64,000 nucleotides of DNA from Cupriavidus sp. EM10 (GCF_018729255.1 NZ_CP076060.1:248001-312000); one strand, 5' to 3'. Counted from the stretch's first letter, positions 27,587 through 35,822 are shown. Notes: generated from the letters alone by a model not told the origin. A program made the numbers and translations.

Positions 27587-29695
27587 TTACTTCCACATAT
27601 TCCGCATGCGTACGGCCAGATCGACCTGCGGCAGCGACGGCTTGGCCTGTCCCTCGCCCGGCATCGGCGGGGGCGGCCACGACCGGCTGTAGAAGTTCGG
27701 CATCACGCGGTTCGGCAGGAAGCGGGTGCGCGACGCGTAGACATGGCGATCGCCAAAGCCCACCTGGTTGTGCACGTAGAAGCGCTGCGGGACGATCACG
27801 TCGAGGTGGTCGCGCGCCCGCGTCATGGCCACGTAGAGCAGGCGGCGTTCTTCCTCGATTTCCTCGGTGGTGCCGGTGGCCAGGTCGGACGGCATGCAGC
27901 CATCCACGGCGTTGAGCACGTACACGGCCTTCCATTCCTGGCCCTTGGCCGAATGGATGGTGGACAGGATCAGGTAGTCCTCGTCGCGTGACGGCACGCC
28001 GGATTCATCGCTCGATGCACTGGGCGGGTCGAGCGTCAGCTCGGTCAGGAAGCGTTCGCGCGACGCGTAGGTGGCGGCGATGCGCTCGATCTGCTGCAGG
28101 TCGGCCTGGCGCGCGGCGGCATCGTCGTGCATGCGCTCCAGATGCGGCACGTACCACGCCACCACCTGTTCGAATTCCGACGGCCACGGCGACGTGGGCG
28201 CCATCAGCGTGCGGGCCAGCGTCAGCAGGTCGTCCCACGCCGGGGCGGCGGCGGGCGGGGCCTCGAAGACTTCAAGCGCCACCAGCGGCTCGGTGGCCGC
28301 CTCCAGCCCTTCGAGCACGCGCGCGGCGGTCTTCGGGCCGATGCCGGGGAGTAGCTGCAGCGTGCGAAAGCCCGCCATGCGGTCGCGCGGATTCTCCAGC
28401 CAGCGCACCACGGCCATCACGTCCTTCACGTGCGTCGATTCCAGGAATTTCAGGCCGCCAAACTTCACGAACGGGATATTGCGCCGGGCCAGCTCGATCT
28501 CGACCTGCGCGCTGTGGTCGGCGGCGCGGAACAGCACGGCCTGGTGCATCAGCGCCAGCCCCGATTCGCGCCGTGCCAGCACCTGTTCGACCACAAAGCG
28601 CGCCTGGTCGGCTTCGTCGTTGACCACCACCACGCCCGGCTTTTCGGCCGACTCGCGCAGCGACCAGAGATCCTTGGTGAAGCGCTCGGTGGCCAGGCCG
28701 ATCACGGCGTTGGCGGCCTGCAGGATCGGCTGCGTGGAGCGGTAGTTCTGCGACAGCGTCACCTGTTCGGCGGACGGCGTGAACTGCGTCGGGAAATCGA
28801 GGATGTTGCGCACCGTGGCGCCCCGGAAGGCGTAGATCGACTGGGCATCGTCGCCCACCACGGTCAGGCCGCGCCCCTGGGGCTTCAGCGCCAGCAGGAT
28901 CGACGCCTGCAGCGCGTTGGTGTCCTGGTATTCGTCGACCAGCACGTGGTCGAAGCGCGCGCCCATGTCCTGCGCCAGCGCCGGCTCGGTCATCGCCTGC
29001 GCCCAGTAGAGCAGCAGGTCGTCGTAGTCCAGCACCTGCTGCTTCTGCTTGGCCTCGACGTAGCCGGCAAACAGCGCCTTGAGCGCGTCGGCCCACATCG
29101 CGTAGCGCGGGAACTGCGTCTTGAGCACCACCTCGATTGGCAACTGGGTGTTGACCACGCGCGAATAGATGGCCAGGCAGGTTTCCTTGCGCGGGAAGCG
29201 CGACGTCTGCTCGGACAGCCCCAGGTCGTGACGCACCACGTGCATCAGGTCGGCCGAATCGCCCCGGTCGCTGATCGTGAAGCTTGGCGCCAGGCCCAGC
29301 GTCTCGGCGTACTCGCGCAGCAGGCGGGCGCCGATGGCGTGGAAGGTGCCTGACCACTGCAGCGCCGCGCGACCGGCGCCGGACTGGATGCCCAGCGCCT
29401 GGTCGACGATGCGCTCGACGCGGCGGCCCATCTCGGACGCCGCGCGGCGCGAGAACGTCAGCAGCAGGATACGGCGCGGGTCGGCGCCACCCACCACCAG
29501 GTGCGCCACGCGATGCGCCAGCGTATTGGTCTTGCCCGAGCCCGCGCCGGCAATGATCAGCAGCGGTGCCTCACCTGCGTATTCCACGGCGGCCCGTTGC
29601 TCCGGATTCAGCTTCGACAGGTAGGCGGCGCCGTCGCCCGCCTCCGGGGCGAGGTCGGCGGGCACATCGGCTTCAGGGGCGAGATCCGGTAACAC
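27587..29695 (-). CDS. UvrD/Rep-type ATP-dependent DNA helicase
   Basis: Superfamily 1A 3'-5' helicase, about 702 residues. Motif I LLIIAGAGSGKTNTLAHRVA, Q-motif LNPEQRAAVEYAGEAPL, motif II ILVDEYQDTNALQ equivalent (VLVDEYQDTNALQASILL), motif III VVGDDAQSIYAFRGA, motif IV LSQNYRSTQPIL, motif V ILSTIHSAKGQEWKAVYVLN and motif VI RRLLYVAMTRARDHL are all present. The start is uncertain: the frame is open to 29893 but a LexA box lies at 29737-29752, so GTG 29695 is chosen; GTG 29665 is the next option and no clear ribosome site is seen. SOS control is likely. Confidence 0.9.
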   Translation of the reverse strand: MLPDLAPEADVPADLAPEAGDGAAYLSKLNPEQRAAVEYAGEAPLLIIAGAGSGKTNTLAHRVAHLVVGGADPRRILLLTFSRRAASEMGRRVERIVDQALGIQSGAGRAALQWSGTFHAIGARLLREYAETLGLAPSFTISDRGDSADLMHVVRHDLGLSEQTSRFPRKETCLAIYSRVVNTQLPIEVVLKTQFPRYAMWADALKALFAGYVEAKQKQQVLDYDDLLLYWAQAMTEPALAQDMGARFDHVLVDEYQDTNALQASILLALKPQGRGLTVVGDDAQSIYAFRGATVRNILDFPTQFTPSAEQVTLSQNYRSTQPILQAANAVIGLATERFTKDLWSLRESAEKPGVVVVNDEADQARFVVEQVLARRESGLALMHQAVLFRAADHSAQVEIELARRNIPFVKFGGLKFLESTHVKDVMAVVRWLENPRDRMAGFRTLQLLPGIGPKTAARVLEGLEAATEPLVALEVFEAPPAAAPAWDDLLTLARTLMAPTSPWPSEFEQVVAWYVPHLERMHDDAAARQADLQQIERIAATYASRERFLTELTLDPPSASSDESGVPSRDEDYLILSTIHSAKGQEWKAVYVLNAVDGCMPSDLATGTTEEIEEERRLLYVAMTRARDHLDVIVPQRFYVHNQVGFGDRHVYASRTRFLPNRVMPNFYSRSWPPPPMPGEGQAKPSLPQVDLAVRMRNMWK

Positions 29696-29736
29696 GGCAG
29701 GCAGGACTGGGGAAATTAAGGAAAATCCGGCGCCCA

Positions 29737-29752
29737 CTGTATATCCGTACAG
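29737..29752 (-). promoter_or_regulatory. LexA (SOS) box
   Basis: CTGTATATCCGTACAG fits CTGT-N8-ACAG exactly and differs little from the E. coli consensus CTGTATATATATACAG. It lies about 42 bases upstream of the preferred start of the UvrD-like helicase, oriented so that LexA would block its promoter. Confidence 0.85.
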
Positions 29753-29796
29753 CTTGGGCTGGCAAGCCGGACTTGTCCGCCCGGCGTCAGGCCAAC

Positions 29797-29822
29797 AAAA
29801 AGGTGCCGCATGGGCACCTTTT
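29797..29822 (-). terminator. Intrinsic terminator after the TlpA-like gene
   Basis: Perfect 10-base arms AAAAGGTGCC (29798-29807) and GGCACCTTTT (29813-29822) around a 5-base loop; the minus strand reads GGTGCC..GGCACC then TTTTT. It lies 20 bases after the TlpA-like stop and separates it from the helicase promoter. Confidence 0.85.
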
Positions 29823-29841
29823 CGAAGGAATTGCGTGACGA

Positions 29842-30378
29842 TCAGGCCGCGCTGGCCAGTGCGCCATCCAGCAGCTTGTGCAGCGCGTCCCACTCGGGCT
29901 CGCCCACGTAGCGCTTCAGGATCTTGCCGTTCTTGTCGACCACGAAGGTCGTCGGGGTGAGCTGGACGTCGCCAAAGGCCTTGGCGGCCGTGCCGTCCGA
30001 GTCCATCGCCACCTTGAACGGCAGTTCGCGCGTCTTGGCGTAGTTGGCCACGTACATCGGCGGATCGTAGTTCATGGCTACGGCCACAAAATCGAGCCCT
30101 TTGTCCTTGTACTGCTTGTAGGTGTCGATCATCTGCGGCATTTCCTTGACGCAGGTGACGCAGCTGGTGGCCCAGAAATTGACCAGGTAGACCTTGCCCT
30201 TCAGGTCGGCCGTGCTGACCTTCTGGCCCGACAGCAACGTGAATGTGGCGTCGGGCACCTTGCTGGCCGGCGACATGGCGCGATAGCCGAAGAAGCCGAG
30301 CAGGGCGACGATCACGGCCGCGACGGCGATCGGCCAGCGCTTGCGCGCGGAAGTGGCGGGAGTAGCGGTGTTGGACAT
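29842..30378 (-). CDS. TlpA-like membrane-anchored thioredoxin
   Basis: 178-residue thiol-disulfide oxidoreductase facing the periplasm. N-terminal anchor RWPIAVAAVIVALLGFFGYR (about residues 14-33), then a thioredoxin fold with active site CVTC in NFWATSCVTCVKEMPQM and the cis-Pro loop LTPTTFVVDKNGKI. ATG 30378 is used; the eight upstream codons add nothing. The redox partner is unknown; a role in cytochrome or copper-site maturation is possible from family knowledge. Confidence 0.92.
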   Translation of the reverse strand: MSNTATPATSARKRWPIAVAAVIVALLGFFGYRAMSPASKVPDATFTLLSGQKVSTADLKGKVYLVNFWATSCVTCVKEMPQMIDTYKQYKDKGLDFVAVAMNYDPPMYVANYAKTRELPFKVAMDSDGTAAKAFGDVQLTPTTFVVDKNGKILKRYVGEPEWDALHKLLDGALASAA

Positions 30379-30417
30379 GGGTAACGGTACCGGGACGACC
30401 ATCGGACAGCGGCTATT

Positions 30418-30900
30418 CTACTGCCGCGCGGCCACCTTGGCGCGCGCCTCGTCGATGGCCTGTTCCAGGTAGGCGCCGTAGAAGTCGGGCTGCATGCCGC
30501 GCAGCGGCTTGGCCAGGTTGCGGCCGTTGGGGTCCAGGAACAGCACGGTCGGCGCCACGGAGATGTTGTGGGCCTGGGCCCAGCGTTTGGCGGTGGTCAT
30601 GGTGCCATCGACGTCGCGGATCGGCGTATCGGCCGTCATGTCGATTTCCCGGGCGGCGATGTCCCCGGTCGCCACCTGGGGCGCCAGGTAGTTGCGGCGC
30701 ACCGTCTCGCAGTACGTGCAACCGGGCAGGCTGACCAATATCACCAGCGGCTCCCCCTGTTTGGCCGCGGCCGCCGACTGGGCGCCGATATCGGTCACCG
30801 GCGGCAGGTGTGCGGTGGCCGCCACGGCGCTGAAGCTGGCCAGCAGGCTCAGGCTGGCAAGCCAGGGCGCGGCAAGGCGGGGCAGGGATTGGACGGGCAT
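30418..30900 (-). CDS. Secreted thioredoxin-like protein
   Basis: 160-residue exported protein with a signal peptide ending near residue 28 (FSAVAA). The thioredoxin-like fold has active site CTYC in LVSLPGCTYCETVRRNYL and the cis-Pro loop NISVAPTVLFLDPNGRNL, resembling SoxW/DsbC-like thioredoxin_2 proteins. GAGAGGTGACC precedes ATG 30900. It lies 39 bases upstream of the TlpA-like gene on the same strand, so the two probably form a small redox operon. Confidence 0.9.
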   Translation of the reverse strand: MPVQSLPRLAAPWLASLSLLASFSAVAATAHLPPVTDIGAQSAAAAKQGEPLVILVSLPGCTYCETVRRNYLAPQVATGDIAAREIDMTADTPIRDVDGTMTTAKRWAQAHNISVAPTVLFLDPNGRNLAKPLRGMQPDFYGAYLEQAIDEARAKVAARQ

Positions 30901-31101
30901 GGTCACCTCTCGGAAAAACTGGCCGACGCGGGCCCGGGCGGATCGAACGAGCGAAAGCCACGAGATCGACATGCGCAGGCGGACGGCTTCCCGGATAATA
31001 CCGGCTTGCGCCCGAATGCGCCGCCGCCCACTGCGATGCCCCCGACCCTTCAACGCCCCCAGCCGTCCCGTCCTGGCCTGTTTCGCTCCAGCCGTTGCCT
31101 G

Positions 31102-31664
31102 ATGCCGCGTTATGGCGCGATCTTCGCCATGCTGTGGCTGGCGCTGGCGGGCTGTTCGCCGCGTTACGACTGGCGCACCATCGTGTCGGATGACGGCAAG
31201 TACGCGGCCCTGTATCCGGCCAAGCCGACCACCGCCGCGCGCGACGTGTCGATTGCCGGCCACAAGCTGCCGATGACCATGGAGGCCGCCAACATCGACG
31301 GCACGCTGTTCGCGGTGGGCGTGGTCACGCTGCCCAGCGACGATGCCGCGCTGCGCCGCGAGGCCATGGACGCCATGCAGGCGGGGCTGGTCGCCAATCT
31401 TGGCGCGCATCCGGAGGCGCCGGCCAGGTCCCGCCCGGTCACGGTGAAGTCGGCGGCCCAGCCGCCCGTGCCGCTCGACGGCGTGGAGCTGTCGGTGGCC
31501 GGCGTGTCGCCGCAGGACAAGGCCCCCGCCGGCTGACCGCGCGGCTGGTGGCGTCGGGTGCCCGTGTCTACCAGGCCGTGGTGCTGGAAGCCGGCGACGC
31601 CGCCCGCGACACGCGCCAGGCCGAACAGGTCGATCAGTTCCTGACCGGGTTCCACCCGTTCTGA
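31102..31664 (+). pseudogene. Putative lipoprotein, frameshifted near its C-terminus
   Basis: Lipoprotein signal MLWLALAGCSPR with lipobox Cys at residue 18, then about 125 residues beginning YDWRTIVSDDGKYAALYPAKP. The original frame stops at 31536. Restoring one C in the run at 31523-31527 reads on as APRRLTARLVASGARVYQAV and ends EQVDQFLTGFHPF at 31664, giving about 187 residues. I do not recognise a named family; the restored protein looks complete. No other lipoprotein or transport gene nearby gives it a role. The downstream LysE gene is 55 bases away. Confidence 0.75.
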
Positions 31665-31719
31665 TTTCCGCGATATTCGCTAAACCGTTTTAACCGTTGT
31701 TACCTCCAGGAGTGCAGTG

Positions 31720-32373
31720 ATGCGTTGGGAAGTGTGGCTGGCCTATTTTGCCGCGTGCTGGGTAATCGCCGTTTCTCCAGGATCGGGCGCGGTACTGTCG
31801 ATGAGCCATGGCCTGTCATATGGCCTGAAGAAGACGTCGACAACGATCCTGGGCCTGCAGACCGGCCTGGTCATCATCCTGCTGGTAGCCGGCGGGGGAC
31901 TCGGCGCACTGTTGCTGGCGTCCGAGGAAGCATTCCTGATCGTCAAGACCATCGGCGCGATGTACCTGATCTACCTGGGCATCCAGCAATGGCGATCCAG
32001 GGTGGAGACCGGCCCGCAGGAGGGCGCCAATGGCCAGGCCAGCGCGGTGCGGGTGTCGGTCATGAGCCGCCGCCGCCGCTTTGCCACGGGGCTGCTGACC
32101 AATGTCACCAACCCCAAGGGCATCATTTTCATGGTAGCGGTGCTGCCGCAGTTCATCGACCCGGGGCACCCGCTGGGCGTGCAACTGGCCATCCTGGCCG
32201 CTACGATGTGCTTTGTGGACCTGATCGTGATGCACGGCTACGCGCTGCTGGCATCGCGCATGCAGGGTCTGTTCCGCAATGCCCGCGCCGTTCGCTGGCA
32301 AAACCGGTTCTTCGGCGGCGTGCTGGTGGCGGTGGGCACTGCGCTGTTCTTCGTGCGCAGGCATCACGCCTGA
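31720..32373 (+). CDS. LysE/RhtB family amino acid exporter
   Basis: Inner-membrane exporter of 217 residues with six hydrophobic segments. The RhtB signature is in the N-terminus, VSPGSGAVLSMSHGLSYG, and FATGLLTNVTNPKGIIFMVA follows in the middle. ATG 31720 has CCAGGAG upstream. Substrate (threonine, homoserine lactones or other amino acids) cannot be assigned. Confidence 0.93.
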   Translation: MRWEVWLAYFAACWVIAVSPGSGAVLSMSHGLSYGLKKTSTTILGLQTGLVIILLVAGGGLGALLLASEEAFLIVKTIGAMYLIYLGIQQWRSRVETGPQEGANGQASAVRVSVMSRRRRFATGLLTNVTNPKGIIFMVAVLPQFIDPGHPLGVQLAILAATMCFVDLIVMHGYALLASRMQGLFRNARAVRWQNRFFGGVLVAVGTALFFVRRHHA

Positions 32374-32429
32374 TCCTGCGCTGGCATAGTGCGGCAACGT
32401 TTGCTTCAATGGGGAGTGACCCGGCGTAC

Positions 32430-32566
32430 ATGGAGCCCCAGATGCACGACGTTCCCCTCACTGCCCACCGCGAACCCCACCGGACGAGCCACCCCCGCCC
32501 GGCTTCCCGGCGGACCAGCCTCCGATCGAGGAACCCCCGCCGCCGCCGCTGGAACCGCCGGTGTGA
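32430..32566 (+). pseudogene. Possible proline-rich microprotein, frameshifted
   Basis: From ATG 32430 the frame reads MEPQMHDVPLTA; one frame over, the next bases read PPRTPPDEPPPPGFPADQPP and on to PIEEPPPPPLEPPV with a stop at 32566, six bases before a terminator stem. Restoring one C in GCCC at 32463-32466 joins them into about 45 residues, a third of them proline. Support is the coherent acidic Pro-rich tail, its stop next to the terminator, and the same type of lesion as in four other genes here. The ribosome site (GGGGAG) is too far from ATG 32430, and ATG 32409 is another start. Confidence 0.33.
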
Positions 32567-32572
32567 AACGAG

Positions 32573-32597
32573 AAAGGCCCGCTTTGTGCGGGCCTTT
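32573..32597. terminator. Bidirectional intrinsic terminator
   Basis: AAAGGCCCGC (32573-32582) and GCGGGCCTTT (32588-32597) form a perfect 10-base stem with a 5-base loop between convergent transcripts. T-tracts are short on both sides, so efficiency is uncertain. Confidence 0.75.
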
Positions 32598-32643
32598 GAT
32601 CTTTTGCGCGGGATGGAAACTTAATGGGTCGGAGGGGTATCGC

Positions 32644-33477
32644 TCATGACGTTCTCCTTTCGAATGTTGAGACAAGCGCTGAAAACTCCGGGTCTTCGCG
32701 CAGGGACTGGAAATCGACTTCGGTCTTGAGTGCGGCGATAAGCCAATCACGCTGGGTTGCGGAGGCACAGTGCCACGCCCGCAGCAGCAGGGGTTTGATC
32801 TGGGTAAAGGGAACGCCAGCGAGCGCCCGGTAACACGCTGCGTTGAATAGCCAGCTGAATATTTCTGTGCCCTCCAAGGCGAGGGCACGGTCGATCGCAG
32901 CGACCGCTTCCGTGGGGCGGTCTAGCCGCTTGAGGCAATAGGCGCGCCATGCCAGGCACCCGGCGTGATCGGCATCAGTGGCCAAGACCCGGTCTGCTGC
33001 CTCGAGCGCGTCCTCAAAGCGTTCGCTATCGACCAGCTGCATCACTTTCCACATGGCAACAGCACGATTGTTCGCCCGATGGGCGTGGTCCGTCGCGCTT
33101 CGCGCGGTGCGTTGAGCCGTCTCTGCAAGGGCCTTGGCCTCGCGCGACATTCTGAGCGCTTTGCGGCCCACGGAATCCATGAACTGCTGCGCGAAATAGG
33201 CTGCGGCGATGCAGAAGCCGATCAGTACGAAGAGTTTTTCCGGCTGATCTCGTGTTTGCGCAATCAGTGCGCTTGAAATTGAGTTCAGGAACATGGGTAC
33301 AAGAAAAGCGGCCGCGACACCCATAATCGCGCAGCCCATCCAGCCGGGTTCCTCGGCCCGTGAGCGCCATTGCATGAACCTCGCAATGCCACCGCTGATG
33401 CCCGAGAGCAGGATTGTCGCGAACACGATCCACCACCAGAGGTCGGAAAACCATTCGAATGCGGGAAAAGTCGTCAT
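32644..33477 (-). CDS. Membrane protein with three helices and C-terminal TPR region (YEATS-associated helix type)
   Basis: 277 residues. Three predicted membrane helices at about 14-36, 46-68 and 82-100, a linker helix rich in Ala, Arg and Lys (105-135), then TPR-like repeats from about 142 to the end, closing LREDPEFSALV. The patterns SGISGGIARF, AAAFLVPMFLNSISS and LFVLIGFCIAAAYFAQQFM resemble the YEATS-associated helix-containing membrane module described in predicted bacterial conflict or signalling systems; that identification is from memory. Base composition is low for the window (30 of 60 G+C in 33241-33300, 34 of 60 in 33001-33060), suggesting transfer. No partner enzyme is adjacent. 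Its stop overlaps an 8-codon frame. Confidence 0.75.
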   Translation of the reverse strand: MTTFPAFEWFSDLWWWIVFATILLSGISGGIARFMQWRSRAEEPGWMGCAIMGVAAAFLVPMFLNSISSALIAQTRDQPEKLFVLIGFCIAAAYFAQQFMDSVGRKALRMSREAKALAETAQRTARSATDHAHRANNRAVAMWKVMQLVDSERFEDALEAADRVLATDADHAGCLAWRAYCLKRLDRPTEAVAAIDRALALEGTEIFSWLFNAACYRALAGVPFTQIKPLLLRAWHCASATQRDWLIAALKTEVDFQSLREDPEFSALVSTFERRTS

Positions 33478-33493
33478 TGTTAAATTCCTGTTC

Positions 33494-35032
33494 TCACCCC
33501 GTCCGCAACACCCGCCGATACTGGATCGCCTCGGCCACATGCCCGGCGCTCAGCACTTCGGCGCCGTCCAGGTCCGCGATGGTGCGGGCTACCTTCAGCA
33601 CGCGGAAGTAGGCGCGAGCCGACCAGCCCAGTTTTTCCATCGCGCCGCGCAGCAATGCCTGGGCGGCGGTGTCCAGGGGGCAGTGGGTGTCGATGGCGCG
33701 GCCGGACAGTTCGCTGTTGGGCGTGCCCTGCCGCGCAAGCTGGCGGTCGCGGGCGGCCACCGCGCGGGCGCGGACCGCTTCGCTGGGCTCGCCGGGCGGG
33801 CCGTCGAGCACCTCTTTCTGGCCCTGGGCGGGTACCTCGATCTGCAGATCCACGCGATCCAGCAGCGGGCCGGAGATGCGCGACTGGTAGCGCTGGACCT
33901 GGTCCGGCGTGCAGCGGCACATGCGCGTGGGATGGCCCAGGTAGCCGCACGGGCACGGGTTCATCGCCGCGATGAACTGGAAGCGCGCCGGAAAGTCGAC
34001 CTGCGCCGCCGCGCGTGAAATCGTGATGTGGCCGGTTTCCAGCGGCTCGCGCAGGACTTCCAGCACGCGGCGCTCGAACTCTGGCAATTCGTCCAGAAAC
34101 AGCACGCCGTGGTGGGCCAGCGAGATTTCTCCCGGTCGCGGATTGCCGCCGCCGCCCACCATGGCCGGCCCGCTGGCGGTGTGGTGCGGGCTGCGAAACG
34201 GCCGTCGGCCCCATTGCGATGGCTGGAACCCGCCCGGTGTCAGGCTTAGCACGGCGGCGGCGTCGAGCGCTTCGGACTCGGTCATCGGCGGCAGCAGCCC
34301 GGGAAAGCGCTGGGCGAGCATTGATTTGCCAGTGCCGGGCGGGCCCACCAGCAGTACTGAATGCTGGCCCGCCGCGGCTACCTCCATGGCGCGGCGCGCC
34401 TGCAGTTGGCCGCGCACGTCGCGCATGTCCGGTGCGTCGCCGGCGTCGGCCCCCCGCCGTGGCGGCCGGGCTCTACCCAACGCCTGTTCCGGCAACAGCC
34501 CCACGTGGTGGCATATCTCGCGCAGCGTGGCGCCGGCATGGACCGCCAGATCTTCCACCAGCGCGGCTTCCGGGCCGTTTTCCATGGCGACGATGAACGC
34601 GCGTGGGCGCTCGCCGGCGGCCATCCGCGCGCGGTTGTCCCGCGCCAGGCCCATCGCCATGGCCAGGGCGCCGCGCACCGGGCGAAGGTCGCCGGCCAGC
34701 GACAGCTCGCCCGCGAACTCGAAGGCATCCAGCCCCTCCGCCGGCAACTGGCCGCCCGCCGCCAGGATGCCCAGCGCGATGGCCAGGTCGAAGCGTCCCG
34801 ACTCCTTTGGCAGGTCGGCGGGCGCCAGGTTGACCGTGATGCGCCGGTTCGGGAACTCGAAATCGCTGTTGAGCAGTGCCGCCCGCACGCGCTCGCGGCT
34901 TTCGCGGACTTCGGTATCGGCCAGCCCGACGATGTTGAAAGCCGGCAGGCCATTGGCCAGATGGATCTCCACCGACACGGGCGGCGCGTCGATGCCGTTC
35001 AGGGCGCGGCTGCGCAGGACTGCGAGGCTCAT
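33494..35032 (-). CDS. comM: YifB/ComM family Mg-chelatase-like AAA+ ATPase
   Basis: Hexameric branch-migration helicase that helps integrate incoming DNA during transformation (ComM). 512 residues. The N-terminal ChlI-like domain starts SLAVLRSRALNGIDAPPVSV with NLAPADLPKESGRFDLAIAL; the AAA+ domain has Walker A LLVGPPGTGKSMLAQRFPG, Walker B GVLFLDELPEF and FPARFQFIAAMNPCPCGYLG, a ComM hallmark. The Mg_chelatase_C domain ends the protein. A terminator upstream (35057) shows it has its own promoter. Confidence 0.95.
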   Translation of the reverse strand: MSLAVLRSRALNGIDAPPVSVEIHLANGLPAFNIVGLADTEVRESRERVRAALLNSDFEFPNRRITVNLAPADLPKESGRFDLAIALGILAAGGQLPAEGLDAFEFAGELSLAGDLRPVRGALAMAMGLARDNRARMAAGERPRAFIVAMENGPEAALVEDLAVHAGATLREICHHVGLLPEQALGRARPPRRGADAGDAPDMRDVRGQLQARRAMEVAAAGQHSVLLVGPPGTGKSMLAQRFPGLLPPMTESEALDAAAVLSLTPGGFQPSQWGRRPFRSPHHTASGPAMVGGGGNPRPGEISLAHHGVLFLDELPEFERRVLEVLREPLETGHITISRAAAQVDFPARFQFIAAMNPCPCGYLGHPTRMCRCTPDQVQRYQSRISGPLLDRVDLQIEVPAQGQKEVLDGPPGEPSEAVRARAVAARDRQLARQGTPNSELSGRAIDTHCPLDTAAQALLRGAMEKLGWSARAYFRVLKVARTIADLDGAEVLSAGHVAEAIQYRRVLRTG

Positions 35033-35056
35033 ACGTTTGCGGATTTGTTAAAGAAA

Positions 35057-35082
35057 AAGGCCACCGGGTTGCGGTGGCCTTT
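35057..35082 (-). terminator. Intrinsic terminator after ubiK
   Basis: AAAGGCCACCG (35057-35067) and CGGTGGCCTTT (35072-35082) form an 11-base stem with a 4-base loop. The minus strand continues TTTTCTTT. It lies between ubiK and comM. Confidence 0.88.
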
Positions 35083-35116
35083 CTGGCGAAGCGGGCAGGC
35101 GGCTGGCGCCTTGGGG

Positions 35117-35380
35117 TCATACCCCGGTCGAAGGTGGCGGGTTGACGCCGGCGCGAGCTTCCAGCGCTGCCACGCGGGCTTCCAGCTCCTCCAGCCGGGC
35201 GCGCGTGCGTGCCAGTACCTGCGACTGCACGTCGAACTCCTCGCGCGTGACCAGATCCAGGCGCGCAAAGCCCTGGGTCATCATGCTGCGCACGTTTTTC
35301 TCGATGTCCTTGGCCGGCGAATTGCGCAGCGCCTCGCTGACCTTCTGCTGCAGGTCGTTGAAGAGATCGGTCGGTTTCAT
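35117..35380 (-). CDS. ubiK: UbiK-type ubiquinone biosynthesis accessory factor (BMFP domain)
   Basis: 87-residue coiled-coil protein, homologue of E. coli YqiC/UbiK, which helps the UbiJ-containing ubiquinone complex and interacts with membranes. Conserved start LFNDLQQKVSEALRNSPAKD and middle KNVRSMMTQGFARLDLVTRE; the C-terminal coiled coil LARTRARLEELEARVAALEA is very regular. ATG 35380 follows AGGAGCTTC. Longer frames read into intergenic sequence. Confidence 0.93.
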   Translation of the reverse strand: MKPTDLFNDLQQKVSEALRNSPAKDIEKNVRSMMTQGFARLDLVTREEFDVQSQVLARTRARLEELEARVAALEARAGVNPPPSTGV

Positions 35381-35760
35381 GGTGAAGCTCCTGTTGTGAC
35401 CAATTTGGATTGTTCGGGTCAGGCCACGGCGGCGCCCCCGCTTGCGTCGGCTGCGCCGTCTGGGCCCCTTGCGCCCCTGCGCCAGTCGATGCACCGCAAT
35501 AGGGCGCGCTCATCGACCGCCATACGCACCCGGCCGGCCGGGCGATGCACCTGACTGGGGCGTATCGCGCTGCCCGCTCGCCTGGCGCCCCGGCTCTCTC
35601 CCCGGTACGCCAAGCCCGCAGCACTTGACCCTTCATGACGCGGATTATGGCGCTTCGGCGCCCGCCATGAAAGCTCTGGCAAGGGCTGGTCACATCTTTT
35701 AACGCTTTTCGGGGTTGCCAGAGGGTACCGCCGGCCATCGCTTCATGTGGTTTCGGAGCC

Positions 35761-35784
35761 GCGTGCCGACCGATCCCGGCACGC
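35761..35784. promoter_or_regulatory. Inverted repeat upstream of the torF promoter
   Basis: GCGTGCC (35761-35767) and GGCACGC (35778-35784) are perfect 7-base arms 10 bases apart, ending 22 bases before the sigma-54 promoter. It could be an activator site (NtrC sites are GC-N-rich dyads around TGCAC/GTGCA) but does not match that consensus closely. Confidence 0.4.
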
Positions 35785-35806
35785 GCCGCCACGGGGCGAA
35801 GGCAGC

Positions 35807-35822
35807 TGGCACGGCAGTTGCA
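35807..35822 (+). promoter_or_regulatory. Sigma-54 promoter of torF-glnK-amtB
   Basis: TGGCACGGCAGTTGCA fits TGGCACG-N4-TTGCA, GG at 35808-35809 and GC at 35820-35821. It differs from the dctA promoter by one base. Start would be near 35832, about 87 bases before torF. NtrC control is expected for glnK-amtB. Confidence 0.9.

Noticed and set aside
29696..29893. Longer start of the UvrD-like helicase
   Set aside because: It would overlap the LexA box, the upstream terminator and the TlpA-like gene.
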